Counted from the first letter of the stretch, positions 7,786 through 17,093 are shown. The stretch is 64,000 bases of DNA from Gluconobacter sp. Gdi (GCF_014132155.1 NZ_BLJQ01000002.1:310001-374000), one strand, 5' to 3'. Numbers and translations: made by a program. Notes: generated from the letters alone by a model not told the origin.

Positions 7786-8538
7786 ATGATTGAGCGTAGA
7801 CTGGGCAAGTTGCCTCCGCGTCATGATGTACGAACCTATCGGCTTTCGCCCGTTCTGACGGCGCGGGTTCCCGAAGTTCCAGAGCACCAGGACTGGTCCC
7901 AGGGGGTGCCCTATCAGATGTGGGGCAATGATCAGTTCGGATGCTGTGCTTTTGCAGCTCATGCGGCTTTGACAGCAACCTGGACAAAAGTGGCCCAGGG
8001 GCTGGTGTTGCTTTCTAGCGAACAGGTTCTCCAGAACTATGGCGCTGTCACGGGATTTAATCCGGTAACGGGTCAAAATGATAATGGCACGATTTTGCTG
8101 GAGCAGCTGAAATACTGGAAGAGCAACGGATTTATTCGTCCGGGACAGACACGAGATTATCTGACGGCTTACGGTATTATTGATTCCCATTCAGTGAGCG
8201 GCATCAAACGCGGTATTTCCTATCTGGGCGGCGTTTTGGCAGGGGTGCAGGTTCCGCGCGGGTTCATGAGTCTTCCATTAGGTACCGATTGGGATTGGGA
8301 TGCTGTGCAGGACCACGTTTTTGTCGGAGGGCATGCTATCGCCCTGACGGGGTACGCACCTGATGGTGTATTTTTCAATACGTGGGGCAGCCGGACCTTC
8401 ATGCCGTGGAATACGTTCCTGAAGATTTGTGATGAGGCCTATGGGCTCGTTAGCAGACAGAACTGGCTCACGGTGCGAGGTCTTTCGCCAAAATCCGAAG
8501 ACGTACAGGCCCTTGTTGCGGAAATGAGCGCAGCATGA
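7786..8538 (+). CDS. Papain-fold (C1-like) cysteine peptidase, cytoplasmic
   Basis: A 250-aa protein in which the papain triad can be traced: Gln50 and Cys54 in NDQFGCCAFAAHA, His183 in VGGHAIALTGY and Asn198 in FFNTWGS, matching papain Q-C-H-N in order and spacing. The domain fills residues 35-205. There is no signal peptide, pro-region or membrane span, which is unusual for C1 peptidases and resembles stand-alone bacterial or phage-associated members. It overlaps the following lipoprotein gene by 4 nt (ATGA), so the two are translationally coupled. Substrate unknown; it could also act as a transamidase. Confidence 0.72.
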   Translation: MIERRLGKLPPRHDVRTYRLSPVLTARVPEVPEHQDWSQGVPYQMWGNDQFGCCAFAAHAALTATWTKVAQGLVLLSSEQVLQNYGAVTGFNPVTGQNDNGTILLEQLKYWKSNGFIRPGQTRDYLTAYGIIDSHSVSGIKRGISYLGGVLAGVQVPRGFMSLPLGTDWDWDAVQDHVFVGGHAIALTGYAPDGVFFNTWGSRTFMPWNTFLKICDEAYGLVSRQNWLTVRGLSPKSEDVQALVAEMSAA

Positions 8539-9146
8539 AGCCGATATATTTTTTGCCTGTATGGTTGCTGCTTTCAGGCTGTGTCTTTGGTTCTAATGAA
8601 CAGACTTCGGTGAGTGCAGCACTGGCCGGTGTTCAGAAGGATCTGGCCAAAGCCGGTGTCGTCAGTGTTTCCGAGGTTCAGGATTGGTCCGCAGAGCAGG
8701 CTCATCGCTTTGATGGGAACGTGCGTGCTTTACAATGTTCGCAACACACGTTGGACCCGGTTGTTGCGCTTGTTTCCGGGCCAGTGACAATGCAGCTAAA
8801 CGGTAGTCTGACGCAGTCTGGCTCATTCTCTGTGTCTGCGCTGACAACTGTGCCTGTCATTGGCATTGCCGCAGATGCCAGCCGTTCAAAGACGCAACAG
8901 TTGAGTTTGCCTGTTCAGTTCGTGCCATTGTCTGCTCTTCCTGACGCGGAGATGCAGCGTGAAGTCGAATATGCCGGCGCTCTGCTCGGGCAACCCGGCG
9001 ATGTTCGCGATAAAGAGGCTGGCAGAATTCTTAATGCGCGGCAGGCCTTGTACACGCATATTCACGGCCTTCAGACTCCGGAAATTCTAGCGGAATGTCA
9101 GCCGAACCAACCTTTGCATCCCTTTGTCGGGCTGAAACCGCTTTGA
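8535..9146 (+). CDS. Lipoprotein coupled to the papain-fold protein
   Basis: A 203-aa protein with a lipoprotein signal (MKPIYFLPVWLLLSGC, modified Cys at residue 16-17 region) and a mature domain rich in Ser/Thr/Val beta-type stretches, including Cys residues at CSQH and near the end (ECQP). I do not recognise a family. Asp or Glu does not dominate position +2, so outer-membrane sorting is likely. Its start overlaps the stop of the peptidase gene, which argues for a functional pair even though one partner is cytoplasmic and the other is exported. Confidence 0.65.
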   Translation: MKPIYFLPVWLLLSGCVFGSNEQTSVSAALAGVQKDLAKAGVVSVSEVQDWSAEQAHRFDGNVRALQCSQHTLDPVVALVSGPVTMQLNGSLTQSGSFSVSALTTVPVIGIAADASRSKTQQLSLPVQFVPLSALPDAEMQREVEYAGALLGQPGDVRDKEAGRILNARQALYTHIHGLQTPEILAECQPNQPLHPFVGLKPL

Positions 9147-9148
9147 AA

Positions 9149-9607
9149 TCAGGGGAGGTGGCCTGACATCGCCGTGGTTAGGAGCTCGAGCAGACGTTCC
9201 GGGAAAATGATTTCGGTCGTCTGTTCCAGCTCACGTCTAGACCACCAGTGATGGCCCTTGAGAACGTTCTTTTCGTTGGGCGTCCAGCCGGAAGAGGAGA
9301 GCGTGGTCTCTGGTGCACGAAGGGCAAAAAAGCGCTCGTCAGCTAAAACAGTTTCACCATTGGCGAGCGTTAAGGCGAATGTTCTCTGACCAATCTCAGA
9401 GCTGAGAAAGGGCGCGTTTAATCCTGTTTCTTCGTGCAGTTCGCGTTTTGCCGCCTGAACAAAATTTTCTCCATCCTTCAGGCTTCCGCCGGGGGTGGAC
9501 CAGTAACTTCGCCCAGCCAATGCGCCTGAGGAGTGAAAAAACCTGAAGAGAAGGACGCGATCCTGCTGATCCAGAACCAGTAATCGGGCAGCGGGGCGTT
9601 GACGCAT
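9149..9607 (-). CDS. Nudix hydrolase
   Basis: A 152-aa stand-alone Nudix protein with a canonical box: GSLKDGE, seven residues, then RELHEETGL. Nudix enzymes cleave nucleoside diphosphates linked to another moiety; the sequence does not reveal the substrate. The STPGG lead-in resembles MutT/8-oxo-dGTPase-like members. A strong GGGAGG stands 6 nt before the ATG. It converges on the lipoprotein gene with 2 nt between the stops and no visible terminator. Confidence 0.88.
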   Translation of the reverse strand: MRQRPAARLLVLDQQDRVLLFRFFHSSGALAGRSYWSTPGGSLKDGENFVQAAKRELHEETGLNAPFLSSEIGQRTFALTLANGETVLADERFFALRAPETTLSSSGWTPNEKNVLKGHHWWSRRELEQTTEIIFPERLLELLTTAMSGHLP

Positions 9608-9722
9608 AGCAAACCTCCCGAGAACTGTTCGGGCTATGATTTTTGTATATGAAATTACGACACGGTTAGAGCGTCAAGTAACTACGCTCTGATCAGATTT
9701 TTCTGATAATCCGCTTATCGGC

Positions 9723-9799
9723 TGGTCGGAGTGAGAGGATTCGAACCTCCGGCCCCTGCGTCCCGAACACAGTGCTCTACCAGGCTGAGCTACACTCCG
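9723..9799 (-). tRNA. tRNA-Pro (anticodon CGG)
   Basis: All arms fold: acceptor CGGAGTG / CACTCCG, D-arm GCTC / GAGC with GG in the loop, anticodon stem CTGTG / CGCAG with loop TTCGGGA (anticodon CGG at 9763-9765), and T-arm GGAGG-TTCGAAT-CCTCT. The discriminator is A and the 3' CCA is encoded. The anticodon reads CCG proline codons. It is a single gene, not in a cluster. Confidence 0.95.
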
Positions 9800-9858
9800 G
9801 CCGACGGCGCTTCTCCTACCGGGAATTTGCTTTCGTGGCAAGAGGATGGAGTGAAAAA

Positions 9859-10554
9859 TCAGATGGAAAGCAATATTCTCTTGATGCTTCTCCACGAGAA
9901 TAGAACAGTGATTGCGTGACCCTGAAGATTCCAGACTGGAAGCAGCCCTACACCACCTTCTGTTACGGGAACACGAGAGTCAGCTGAATTATCCCGGTTG
10001 TCCCCCATGACGAACAATCTTTCTGCCGGGACCGCAAATTCGGGGATGTTATCAAGTGGCCCATGGGCGGCCAATTTGATGATGTCATGGCGTACTCCGT
10101 CAGGAATCGTTTCTTCATAACGTTCACCGGAATGCGCTTGAGCACGATCTTCCTGATCAGAGCCCTCGTCTTTCCAAGGCAATATTTTCCCATTCAATAC
10201 AATTCGGCCGTTTGTTAGTGCAATTCTGTCTCCGGGCAGGCCGATGACGCGTTTGACCCATGTTTCATGAAGATTTGCAGGGGCTCTAAAGACAACAATG
10301 TCGCCCCGGTGCGGCAAGTGACCAAAGATGCGTCTTTGCGTAACTTGGGCGAATGAGGAGCCAAAGGGTAGGGATGCTGTGCTCAGGCCATAAGAGGGTG
10401 CAGAAACAATAATTTCGTCACCGATCCTCAGGGTCGGTTCCATCGACGCTGATGGAACAATGTAAGCTGCACCGAGCGCGGTATGGATAAATAGCACACC
10501 CATAATTGGGGGCAGCGCAGCTAGAATTTTTTGGAAGATCTGACGGTATTTCAT
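9859..10554 (-). CDS. lepB: Signal peptidase I
   Basis: Signal peptidase I removes signal peptides from exported proteins at the outer face of the inner membrane. The 231-aa protein has one N-terminal membrane span (about 12-30), the nucleophile Ser37 in SASMEP, the general base Lys101 in WVKRVIGLPGD and the late box GDNRDNSADSR. The start at 10554 has GGAGAG 6 nt ahead; the frame runs 16 codons further upstream without a ribosome site. It is not beside lepA, rnc or era, so it may be a second copy rather than the housekeeping one. Confidence 0.88.
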   Translation of the reverse strand: MKYRQIFQKILAALPPIMGVLFIHTALGAAYIVPSASMEPTLRIGDEIIVSAPSYGLSTASLPFGSSFAQVTQRRIFGHLPHRGDIVVFRAPANLHETWVKRVIGLPGDRIALTNGRIVLNGKILPWKDEGSDQEDRAQAHSGERYEETIPDGVRHDIIKLAAHGPLDNIPEFAVPAERLFVMGDNRDNSADSRVPVTEGGVGLLPVWNLQGHAITVLFSWRSIKRILLSI

Positions 10555-10633
10555 TGCGGTCTCTCCATGGCCGGAGAGTGCCATACGGCAGACGTTCCGC
10601 AACTTAAGCCTTGGGTAGGCTATGTCAGGAAAA

Positions 10634-10666
10634 TTGCAGGTGACCTGTCATAATGGTCACCTGCAA
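10634..10666 (-). terminator. Terminator of the etf operon
   Basis: A perfect 12-bp stem (TTGCAGGTGACC / GGTCACCTGCAA) with a 9-nt loop is followed on the minus strand by TTTTCC, 8 nt after the etfA stop. Confidence 0.8.
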
Positions 10667-10673
10667 AGACGTG

Positions 10674-11579
10674 TTAGAGAGCTTTTTCGAGTGCCGGAAG
10701 CACTTCAAACAGGTCGCCCACGATACCATAATCGGCAACGCGGAAGATCGGGGCTTCCGGGTCTGTGTTGATGGCCACGATCACGCGGCTGTCCTTCATG
10801 CCAGCCAGATGCTGGATTGCGCCAGACAGCCCGACAGCGATGTAGAGTTCTGGTGCCACGATCTTGCCGGTCTGCCCGACCTGCATTTCGTTCGGAGCAA
10901 AACCAGAGTCCACCGCCGAACGGGACGCACCAATTGCGGCATTCAGCTTGTCGGCAATTGGCTCAAGCAGCTTGAAGTTGGCTGCATCCTTCATGCCTTT
11001 ACCGCCTGAAATAACCACCCGGGCGGATTCCAGTTCCGGACGATCGGACGCTGACAACTCAACCTTCACGAAAACTGACTTTTCGCTGGTTGGGGCTTCC
11101 AGTGTTTCGACTGCTGCAGAACCGCCATCCTTTGGAGCAGGATCAAAGCTGGAACTGCGAATGGTCAGAACCTTGATGCTATCGGCAGAACGAACCGTTG
11201 CCAGTGCATTGCCCGCGTAGATGGGACGCACGAACGTCTCGGCGTCCTTGATCTCCACAACATCCGGCACAGGTTGTACGTCAAGCAGGCCCGCCAGGCG
11301 CGGCAGAATATTCTTTCCGCTTGCTGAGGCAGACGCCACGATGTGGCTGTAGTCCTTTGCAATGGACGCCAGCAGGTCGGCGGCAGGCTCCGCCAGATCC
11401 GTGGCCAGAGCTGGCACGGACAGAACCCGCTTTACCCCAGGAAGGGCTGCGGCTGCGCTGGCACCTTCACCAAAAACGATGGCGTCTACATCGCCAAAGC
11501 GTGCGGCGGCTGTCAGGGCTGAACGTGACGCCTGACGAACTTCACCATTCTCGACTTCGAGCAGAACAAGAGCGGTCAT
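10674..11579 (-). CDS. etfA: Electron transfer flavoprotein, alpha subunit
   Basis: EtfA binds the FAD that carries electrons from acyl-CoA and other dehydrogenases to the membrane ETF:quinone oxidoreductase. At 301 aa it shows the alpha/beta N-terminal domain and a C-terminal FAD domain with [24 protein letters not shown] and [12 protein letters not shown], ending in the [15 protein letters not shown] segment. Its start overlaps the etfB stop by one base, so the two subunits are translationally coupled. Confidence 0.96.
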   Translation of the reverse strand: MTALVLLEVENGEVRQASRSALTAAARFGDVDAIVFGEGASAAAALPGVKRVLSVPALATDLAEPAADLLASIAKDYSHIVASASASGKNILPRLAGLLDVQPVPDVVEIKDAETFVRPIYAGNALATVRSADSIKVLTIRSSSFDPAPKDGGSAAVETLEAPTSEKSVFVKVELSASDRPELESARVVISGGKGMKDAANFKLLEPIADKLNAAIGASRSAVDSGFAPNEMQVGQTGKIVAPELYIAVGLSGAIQHLAGMKDSRVIVAINTDPEAPIFRVADYGIVGDLFEVLPALEKAL

Positions 11580-12328
11580 CAGATCACCTTCGCTTCTGTC
11601 TTGAGCTTTTCGACCAGTTCGGCCGCGCTCTCAAGCTTGATACCTTCCTTACGTTCTGCCGGCTCTGCGACAGATATGACGGTCAGGCGGGAGGCCAAAT
11701 CAACACCGAGATCGGCAGCCTCAAGCGTTTCAAGTGGCTTCTTGCGAGCTTTCATGATGTTCGGGAGGGACGCATAGCGCGGCTCGTTTAGGCGCAGATC
11801 GGCCGTCACCACGGCGGGAAGCATCAGGGAGACAACTTCCGTACCACCGTCGATCTCACGAGCGACTTCAATACGACCGTCCGCCACAGTGACTGCACTA
11901 GCGAACGTGCCTTGAGGCCAGCCGAGCTTTGCAGCCAGAATCTGGCCGGTTGCGTTCATGTCATCATCAATGGCCTGCTTGCCCATGCAGACAAGACCCG
12001 GCTGTTCACGTTCGACAATGGCTTTCAGCGCATTGGCGACGGCGCGAGGCTCAAGGGTGTCATCTGTTTTGACCAGAATGGCCCGGTCTGCACCCATGGC
12101 CATTGAGGTACGCAGAATGTCCTGCGCTGCTTGAACACCAATGGTCACCACAACCACTTCGGTTGCCACGCCTTTTTCGCGTAGGCGGATGGCTTCTTCC
12201 ACCGCAATTTCATCGAACGGATTCAGGGACATTTTCAGTCCCTGCGTTTCGACACCACTACCATCGGCCGCTACACGTACCTTGACGTTGTAATCGACCA
12301 CCCTTTTGACTGGGACCAGAATTTTCAT
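11579..12328 (-). CDS. etfB: Electron transfer flavoprotein, beta subunit
   Basis: EtfB is the AMP-binding partner of EtfA and forms the docking site for dehydrogenases. The 249-aa protein has the N-terminal [10 protein letters not shown] strand, [14 protein letters not shown], and the ETF-beta signature region [21 protein letters not shown] with the recognition-loop type sequence. It lies 106 bp after the ETF-QO gene and directly before etfA, giving the order quinone oxidoreductase, beta, alpha on one strand. Confidence 0.96.
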   Translation of the reverse strand: MKILVPVKRVVDYNVKVRVAADGSGVETQGLKMSLNPFDEIAVEEAIRLREKGVATEVVVVTIGVQAAQDILRTSMAMGADRAILVKTDDTLEPRAVANALKAIVEREQPGLVCMGKQAIDDDMNATGQILAAKLGWPQGTFASAVTVADGRIEVAREIDGGTEVVSLMLPAVVTADLRLNEPRYASLPNIMKARKKPLETLEAADLGVDLASRLTVISVAEPAERKEGIKLESAAELVEKLKTEAKVI

Positions 12329-12434
12329 CGTGATCTTTCGCTGCTGACGCCGCTGGAAAAACGGCCGCCACCGTAGCGGAAATGGATCAGGAAGTCACAT
12401 TCCGGTCAGGAAGCGGCCCGTCTGTTTAGAGGAT

Positions 12435-14075
12435 TTACATCCCGACAGGGTAGTTTGGGCCGCCACTGCCTTCTGGCGTGCACCATTCAATATTCTGCGT
12501 GGGGTCCTTGATATCGCAGGTTTTGCAATGGACGCAGTTCTGCGCATTGATGCGCAGCGACCAGTCATTGTCTCCACTCTTTTCCTGCTCATACACACCT
12601 GCGGGGCAGTAACGGCTTTCCGGTGCGTCAAACACGTCATGATTGACGGTGCGCCAGATGGCTTCGTTACGCAGCTTCAGATGGACAGGCTGGTTTTCTT
12701 CGTGATTTGTCGCACTTAGGAAAACCGAGCTAACACGATCAAAGGTCAGGACATTGTCTGGCTTCGGATAGTCGATCTGCTCGCACAGCGCCGCTGGACG
12801 TAAAGTCTCATTGTCTGCGTGCGGATGATGTAGCGTCCAAGGTGCGCGGCCGCGCAGAATCATGCTGTCGATGCCAGCATAGAGCGCGCCAGCCTTCATG
12901 CCCCACTTGGCGAAAGCCGGACGGATATTGCGGACATCGCGCAATTCGGACCAGAGCCAGGAATTGCGGACGCGCTCTGTCAGGCTTGAAGCTTCAGTAC
13001 GCTCGGTCTGGAGCGCTTCGGCTACAGCCTCGGCGGCCAGCATGCCGGACTTCATTGCTGTGTGCGTTCCCTTGATTTTAGGAACATTCAGGAAGCCTGC
13101 CGAATCGCCAGCCAGAACACCGCCGGGGAATGTCAGGCGGGGAATGGACTGAAGCCCACCTTCCGAGAGCGCACGGGCGCCGTAGATCAGGCGCTTTCCA
13201 CCTTCAAAATGTTCCCGGAATGCCGGGTGCAGCTTCGTACGCTGCATTTCCTCAAAGGGGGAGAGGTAGGTGTTGCTGTAGTCGAGGCCGGTCACGAAAC
13301 CGTAGCTGACCAGATTTTCCCCGAAATGATAGAGCCATGCGCCACCGTAGGTGTGGTCGTCCAGTGGCCAGCCAAAGCTGTGCTGGACGAGGCCGGGACG
13401 ATGCTTTTCCTTCGGGATCTCCCAGACTTCCTTGATGCCAAGGCCGTAAGTCTGGGTATCGACATCCTTGCGTAGGCCAAAACGCTTCATGGCATGAGCG
13501 CTCAGGGATCCGCGTGCGCCTTCGGTCAGGATTGTCTGTTTGGCACGCAGGATCATGCCGGGCGTGAAGTTGGAACCATGCGTGCCATCGCGTTCGATGC
13601 CCATGTCGCCCGTAATGACGCCAGCAACGCGATTGTTCTCAATGAACAGTTCAGCGCCCGCAAAACCGGGGTAGATCTCAACGCCAAGCGCTTCTGCCTT
13701 TTCACCCAGCCAGCGACAGACTTCCCCCAGAGACACCACATAATTTCCGTGGTTCGCCATATGGGGCATGACACGATCCAGATAGGGAATCTGAATGGCG
13801 CGCTTTTCCGTCAGGAAAAGCATGCGCTCTTCCGTGACTTCCGTGTTCAGGGGCGCACCGAGTGAGCGCCAGTCTGGCAGGAGTTCCTCAAGAGAGCGAG
13901 GCTCAATGACCGCACCTGAGACAATGTGTGCACCGATCTCGCTCCCTTTCTCAATCAAACAGACTGAGGCATCGGGAGCCACCTGTCGCAGGCGAATTGC
14001 CGCGGACAGACCGGCGGGGCCACCACCGACCACCACGACATCGAATTCCATTTCTTCGCGTTCGATCTGGGTCAT
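12435..14075 (-). CDS. Electron transfer flavoprotein:ubiquinone oxidoreductase
   Basis: A 546-aa FAD and 4Fe-4S membrane-associated enzyme that takes electrons from ETF and reduces ubiquinone. The N-terminal dinucleotide motif is VVGGGPAGLSAAIRL, a second FAD motif GDSAGFLNVPKIKG lies mid-protein, and the C-terminal cluster domain has CPAGVY and NCVHCKTCDI with a further Cys in EWCTPEG. Gene order with etfB and etfA gives a complete electron path into the respiratory chain. Confidence 0.95.
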   Translation of the reverse strand: MTQIEREEMEFDVVVVGGGPAGLSAAIRLRQVAPDASVCLIEKGSEIGAHIVSGAVIEPRSLEELLPDWRSLGAPLNTEVTEERMLFLTEKRAIQIPYLDRVMPHMANHGNYVVSLGEVCRWLGEKAEALGVEIYPGFAGAELFIENNRVAGVITGDMGIERDGTHGSNFTPGMILRAKQTILTEGARGSLSAHAMKRFGLRKDVDTQTYGLGIKEVWEIPKEKHRPGLVQHSFGWPLDDHTYGGAWLYHFGENLVSYGFVTGLDYSNTYLSPFEEMQRTKLHPAFREHFEGGKRLIYGARALSEGGLQSIPRLTFPGGVLAGDSAGFLNVPKIKGTHTAMKSGMLAAEAVAEALQTERTEASSLTERVRNSWLWSELRDVRNIRPAFAKWGMKAGALYAGIDSMILRGRAPWTLHHPHADNETLRPAALCEQIDYPKPDNVLTFDRVSSVFLSATNHEENQPVHLKLRNEAIWRTVNHDVFDAPESRYCPAGVYEQEKSGDNDWSLRINAQNCVHCKTCDIKDPTQNIEWCTPEGSGGPNYPVGM

Positions 14076-14116
14076 GATGTCAGGAACTCACTGTAGTCAG
14101 ATAAAGGGACGGCGCC

Positions 14117-14812
14117 TCAAGGGCGCCGGGTAAATGTCCAGTAGAAAGGCTGTCGACCTTCCCGGAAGGCTTTGGCCTCATATCGGGTTGGGGACCATCC
14201 TTCAGGACGTTCCGTTTCCGGAGGCGGTGCATCAAACAGATCCTGTTTGCCCATCACTTCCGTCACCCATTCCTGATAGACCGGATGATCGCTGGCGACG
14301 CGCCAGATTGCTCCGGGTTTCAGAACGCGGTGAACCTCCTTGAGGTTTTCCGGGTGGATGAAGCGGCGCTTCGCATGGCGTGACTTGGGCCATGGATCCG
14401 GAAACATCAGATAAGCCCGATCCAGGCAACTGTCCGGCATATCCTTCAGGAGTTGCCGAGCGTCTTCTGGCCAGATCCGGAAATGAGGCGGAGGCTCGGC
14501 TGTCTCGTCCTGTCCTTCTGGGACAAGACGCGACATAAGCGAGCACAGGCCGTTCTCGAAAACTTCAGAAGCAATGTACCCGACATCCGGGTTCATTTCA
14601 GACTGGGCAGCGGCATGCTCGCCGCCACCAAATCCGATTTCGAGAAAAACGCGCGATACAGGCGTGGAAAATCCGGCTGTCGGATTTTCAGCAGACGCAA
14701 ATGTAAAGCGCGGCAGCACGTCTTCGAGAAGGCGCTGCTGTCTGGCCCGGAGCGGATGGCCGCGCTGGCGGCCGTACAGCCGCTCCGGCTGGGGTTTAAG
14801 AGACTGTGTCAG
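14117..14812 (-). CDS. trmB: tRNA (guanine-N7)-methyltransferase, CTG start
   Basis: TrmB methylates G46 in the variable loop of tRNAs using S-adenosylmethionine, whose synthase metK is the gene just upstream. Motif I is FLEIGFGGGEH and the catalytic region is FPDPWPKSRHAKRR. The GTG at 14719 would start inside the family's conserved N-terminus: in frame upstream lies RLYGRQRGHPLRARQQ, a hallmark of TrmB. Between an in-frame TGA that overlaps metK and that GTG there is no ATG, GTG or TTG; the only usable codon is CTG at 14812, 7 nt after AGG. This gives 231 aa, the usual family size. Confidence 0.9.
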   Translation of the reverse strand: MTQSLKPQPERLYGRQRGHPLRARQQRLLEDVLPRFTFASAENPTAGFSTPVSRVFLEIGFGGGEHAAAQSEMNPDVGYIASEVFENGLCSLMSRLVPEGQDETAEPPPHFRIWPEDARQLLKDMPDSCLDRAYLMFPDPWPKSRHAKRRFIHPENLKEVHRVLKPGAIWRVASDHPVYQEWVTEVMGKQDLFDAPPPETERPEGWSPTRYEAKAFREGRQPFYWTFTRRP

Positions 14813-14816
14813 GGTC

Positions 14817-16001
14817 TTACCTGTTCAGTGCGTTACGGAGGGTGTCGACCAGATCTGTCTTTTCCCACGTGAAGTTGTCCAGAGCCTCATTCGGCACACG
14901 ACCGAAGTGACCATAGGCAGACGTCGGAACATAGATCGGGCGGTTCAGGCGCAGGTGCTTGCGGATGCCGCGCGGGGACAGATCCACAACTTCATTGAGG
15001 AGCAGGCCAAGGCGTGCTTCGTCGATGTCCTTGCCTGTGCCATCGAGGTCCACATAGACTGAAAGCGGCTTGGAGACGCCAATCGCATAGCTGAGCTGGA
15101 TCGTGCAGCGATCTGCAAGGCCAGCAGCCACAACGTTCTTGGCAAGGTAACGCGCAGCATAAGCAGCCGAACGGTCAACCTTCGTGGGGTCCTTGCCGGA
15201 GAATGCGCCACCACCATGAGGGGCTGCACCGCCGTAGGTGTCCACAATGATCTTACGGCCGGTCAGGCCAGCATCGCCATCCGGGCCACCGATGACGAAG
15301 TTGCCGGTCGGGTTCACATAGAACTCGTCTTCCGGGCAGCTCCAGCCATTCGGCAGAACGTCATTGACCACACCGCGAAGCGTTTCGCGGATCGTGTTCT
15401 GGCTCATGCCTTCAGCGTGCTGCGTGGAAATCACGACAGACGTGACGCCAACCGGCTTGCCATCGACATAACGCAGCGTGACCTGGCTCTTCGCATCCGG
15501 AAGAAGGCCAGCGCCACGGGCGTCGCCGTTCTTGCGGTAGTCGCGGATACGCTCAAGGATTGTCTGGGCGTAGAATAGCGGAGCCGGCATCAGGTTTTCG
15601 GTTTCGCGCGTGGCGAAGCCAAACATGATGCCCTGATCGCCAGCGCCTTCGTCCTTGTCGCTGCCACTGTCCACGCCCTGGGCGATGTCAGCAGACTGTG
15701 CGTGAAGGTAAGACGTGATGTCAGCCGTCTTCCAGGAGAAGCCAGCCTGGTCGTAGCCGATGTCCTTGATGGCCTCACGGACGCGGTCGATCAGCGTGTC
15801 TTCGACGGCCTCGGGGCCACGGACTTCACCGGCCAGAATGACACGGTTCGTGGTGACCAGCGTTTCACAGGCAACGCGGGCTTCCGGATCGGCTTCAAGA
15901 TAAGCGTCCAGAACTGTGTCGGAGATACGGTCTGCCACCTTATCGGGATGGCCCTCGGAAACAGATTCAGAGGTGAACAGGAAATCGCCGTGATTGCGCA
16001 C
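14817..16001 (-). CDS. metK: S-adenosylmethionine synthetase
   Basis: MetK makes S-adenosylmethionine from methionine and ATP. The 394-aa protein has [16 protein letters not shown] at the start, [12 protein letters not shown] and [23 protein letters not shown], all family signatures. The start is GTG at 16001, directly before the conserved [12 protein letters not shown]. The stop lies 4 nt before the proposed CTG start of trmB, so translation of the methyl-donor enzyme and a methyltransferase is probably coupled. About 280 bp of leader and intergenic DNA separate it from divergent xdh. Confidence 0.97.
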   Translation of the reverse strand: MRNHGDFLFTSESVSEGHPDKVADRISDTVLDAYLEADPEARVACETLVTTNRVILAGEVRGPEAVEDTLIDRVREAIKDIGYDQAGFSWKTADITSYLHAQSADIAQGVDSGSDKDEGAGDQGIMFGFATRETENLMPAPLFYAQTILERIRDYRKNGDARGAGLLPDAKSQVTLRYVDGKPVGVTSVVISTQHAEGMSQNTIRETLRGVVNDVLPNGWSCPEDEFYVNPTGNFVIGGPDGDAGLTGRKIIVDTYGGAAPHGGGAFSGKDPTKVDRSAAYAARYLAKNVVAAGLADRCTIQLSYAIGVSKPLSVYVDLDGTGKDIDEARLGLLLNEVVDLSPRGIRKHLRLNRPIYVPTSAYGHFGRVPNEALDNFTWEKTDLVDTLRNALNR

Positions 16002-16035
16002 TCAGGGACCTCGCAGGGAATGAGTGGTGAAAAGG

Positions 16036-16065
16036 GCTGCAGGCGTCATGACGAACGGATGCAGC
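16036..16065 (-). promoter_or_regulatory. Leader hairpin upstream of metK
   Basis: GCTGCA / TGCAGC encloses an inner palindrome (CGTCATGACG), about 35 nt before the metK GTG. TTGACC lies further upstream at a promoter-like distance but no clear -10 follows it. I could not match SAM-I, SAM-II, SAM/SAH or SAM-V riboswitch patterns by eye, so a regulatory role is only a possibility. Confidence 0.25.
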
Positions 16066-16288
16066 ATTCAGGAGAGGCACGGCTTGGCGGAATTGAACGC
16101 AGGGGTCAAGGGGCTTAGGAAAACTTGGACATTTTTTCTGTGAAATCCAAAGAGAAGTCCTTGGAAAATCAGGAAAACCAACAGGGGTATTCACGTTTTC
16201 TCATGGTGCGAAATCAGGGGGAGACGACCGCCTTCGATCTCGATATTGTGGGCCGCAGGTGAAAGCACCGTATTTTCATGAGGCACCA

Positions 16289-17086
16289 ATGGCATACGTC
16301 GTAAGTTTCTTTAGCGGTAAAGTTTGTCTCGTTACGGGCGCTGGGGGCAATATTGGCCTTGCGACTGCACTCCGGTTGGCAGAAATGGGCACGGAAATTG
16401 CTCTGCTCGACATGAATCCGGACGCTCTGGCCAAGGCAGAAGCCGCTGTGCGGGAGAAGGGCGTGAAAGCTGCGTCCTATGTCTGTGACGTCACATCCGA
16501 GCAGTCAGTAATTGATGTCGTCGGCCGCGTTGTCGAAGAGTTTGGAAAAATCGATTTCCTCTTCAACAACGCCGGGTATCAGGGTGCCTTTGCCCCGGTT
16601 CAGGATTATCCGTCCGAAGATTTCCCGCGTGTTCTGAGCATCAATGTCACAGGCGCCTTCCATGTGCTGAAGGCTGTCTCACGGCACATGATCGAGAACG
16701 GTTACGGTAGCATCGTGAATACTGCCAGCATGGCAGGTGTAAAAGGACCGCCGAACATGGCGGCTTACGGGGCATCCAAAGGTGCCATCATCGCCCTGAC
16801 GGAAACTGCAGCCCAAGATCTGGCGCCCTACAACATCCGCGTTAACGCCATCAGCCCTGGTTATATGGGCCCTGGTTTCATGTGGGATCGACAGGTGGAG
16901 CTGCAGGCCAAGGCCAACACGCAGTACTTCTCCACCAATCCTGAAGAAGTTTCCAAGCAGATGATCGGTAGTGTGCCGATGCGCCGTTATGGCGATATCA
17001 GCGAAATCCCAGGCGTGGTGGCGTTCCTTCTGGGCGACGACTCCAGCTTTATGACGGGTGTGAACCTCGAAATCTCGGGCGGCTGA
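16289..17086 (+). CDS. xdh: NAD-dependent xylitol dehydrogenase (short-chain dehydrogenase)
   Basis: The protein closely follows the Gluconobacter oxydans xylitol dehydrogenase as I remember it, including KVCLVTGAGGNIGLATALRL, NNAGYQGAFAPVQDYPS and GDDSSFMTGVN. It interconverts xylitol and D-xylulose with NAD(H) in the cytoplasm. The catalytic triad is Ser147, Tyr160, Lys164, and the NAD loop is TGAGGNIG (residues 16-23); Asp in LLDMN selects NAD over NADP. I use ATG 16289 (GAGG ahead), giving 265 aa; a GTG 10 codons earlier has no ribosome site. It converges on dapB with a large shared hairpin. Confidence 0.9.
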   Translation: MAYVVSFFSGKVCLVTGAGGNIGLATALRLAEMGTEIALLDMNPDALAKAEAAVREKGVKAASYVCDVTSEQSVIDVVGRVVEEFGKIDFLFNNAGYQGAFAPVQDYPSEDFPRVLSINVTGAFHVLKAVSRHMIENGYGSIVNTASMAGVKGPPNMAAYGASKGAIIALTETAAQDLAPYNIRVNAISPGYMGPGFMWDRQVELQAKANTQYFSTNPEEVSKQMIGSVPMRRYGDISEIPGVVAFLLGDDSSFMTGVNLEISGG

Positions 17087-17093
17087 CCACCTG

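Noticed and set aside
15980-16240. Possible SAM riboswitch in the leader of metK
   Set aside because: I found a hairpin but not the conserved cores of SAM-I, SAM-II, SAM/SAH or SAM-V; an Rfam covariance search would be needed.
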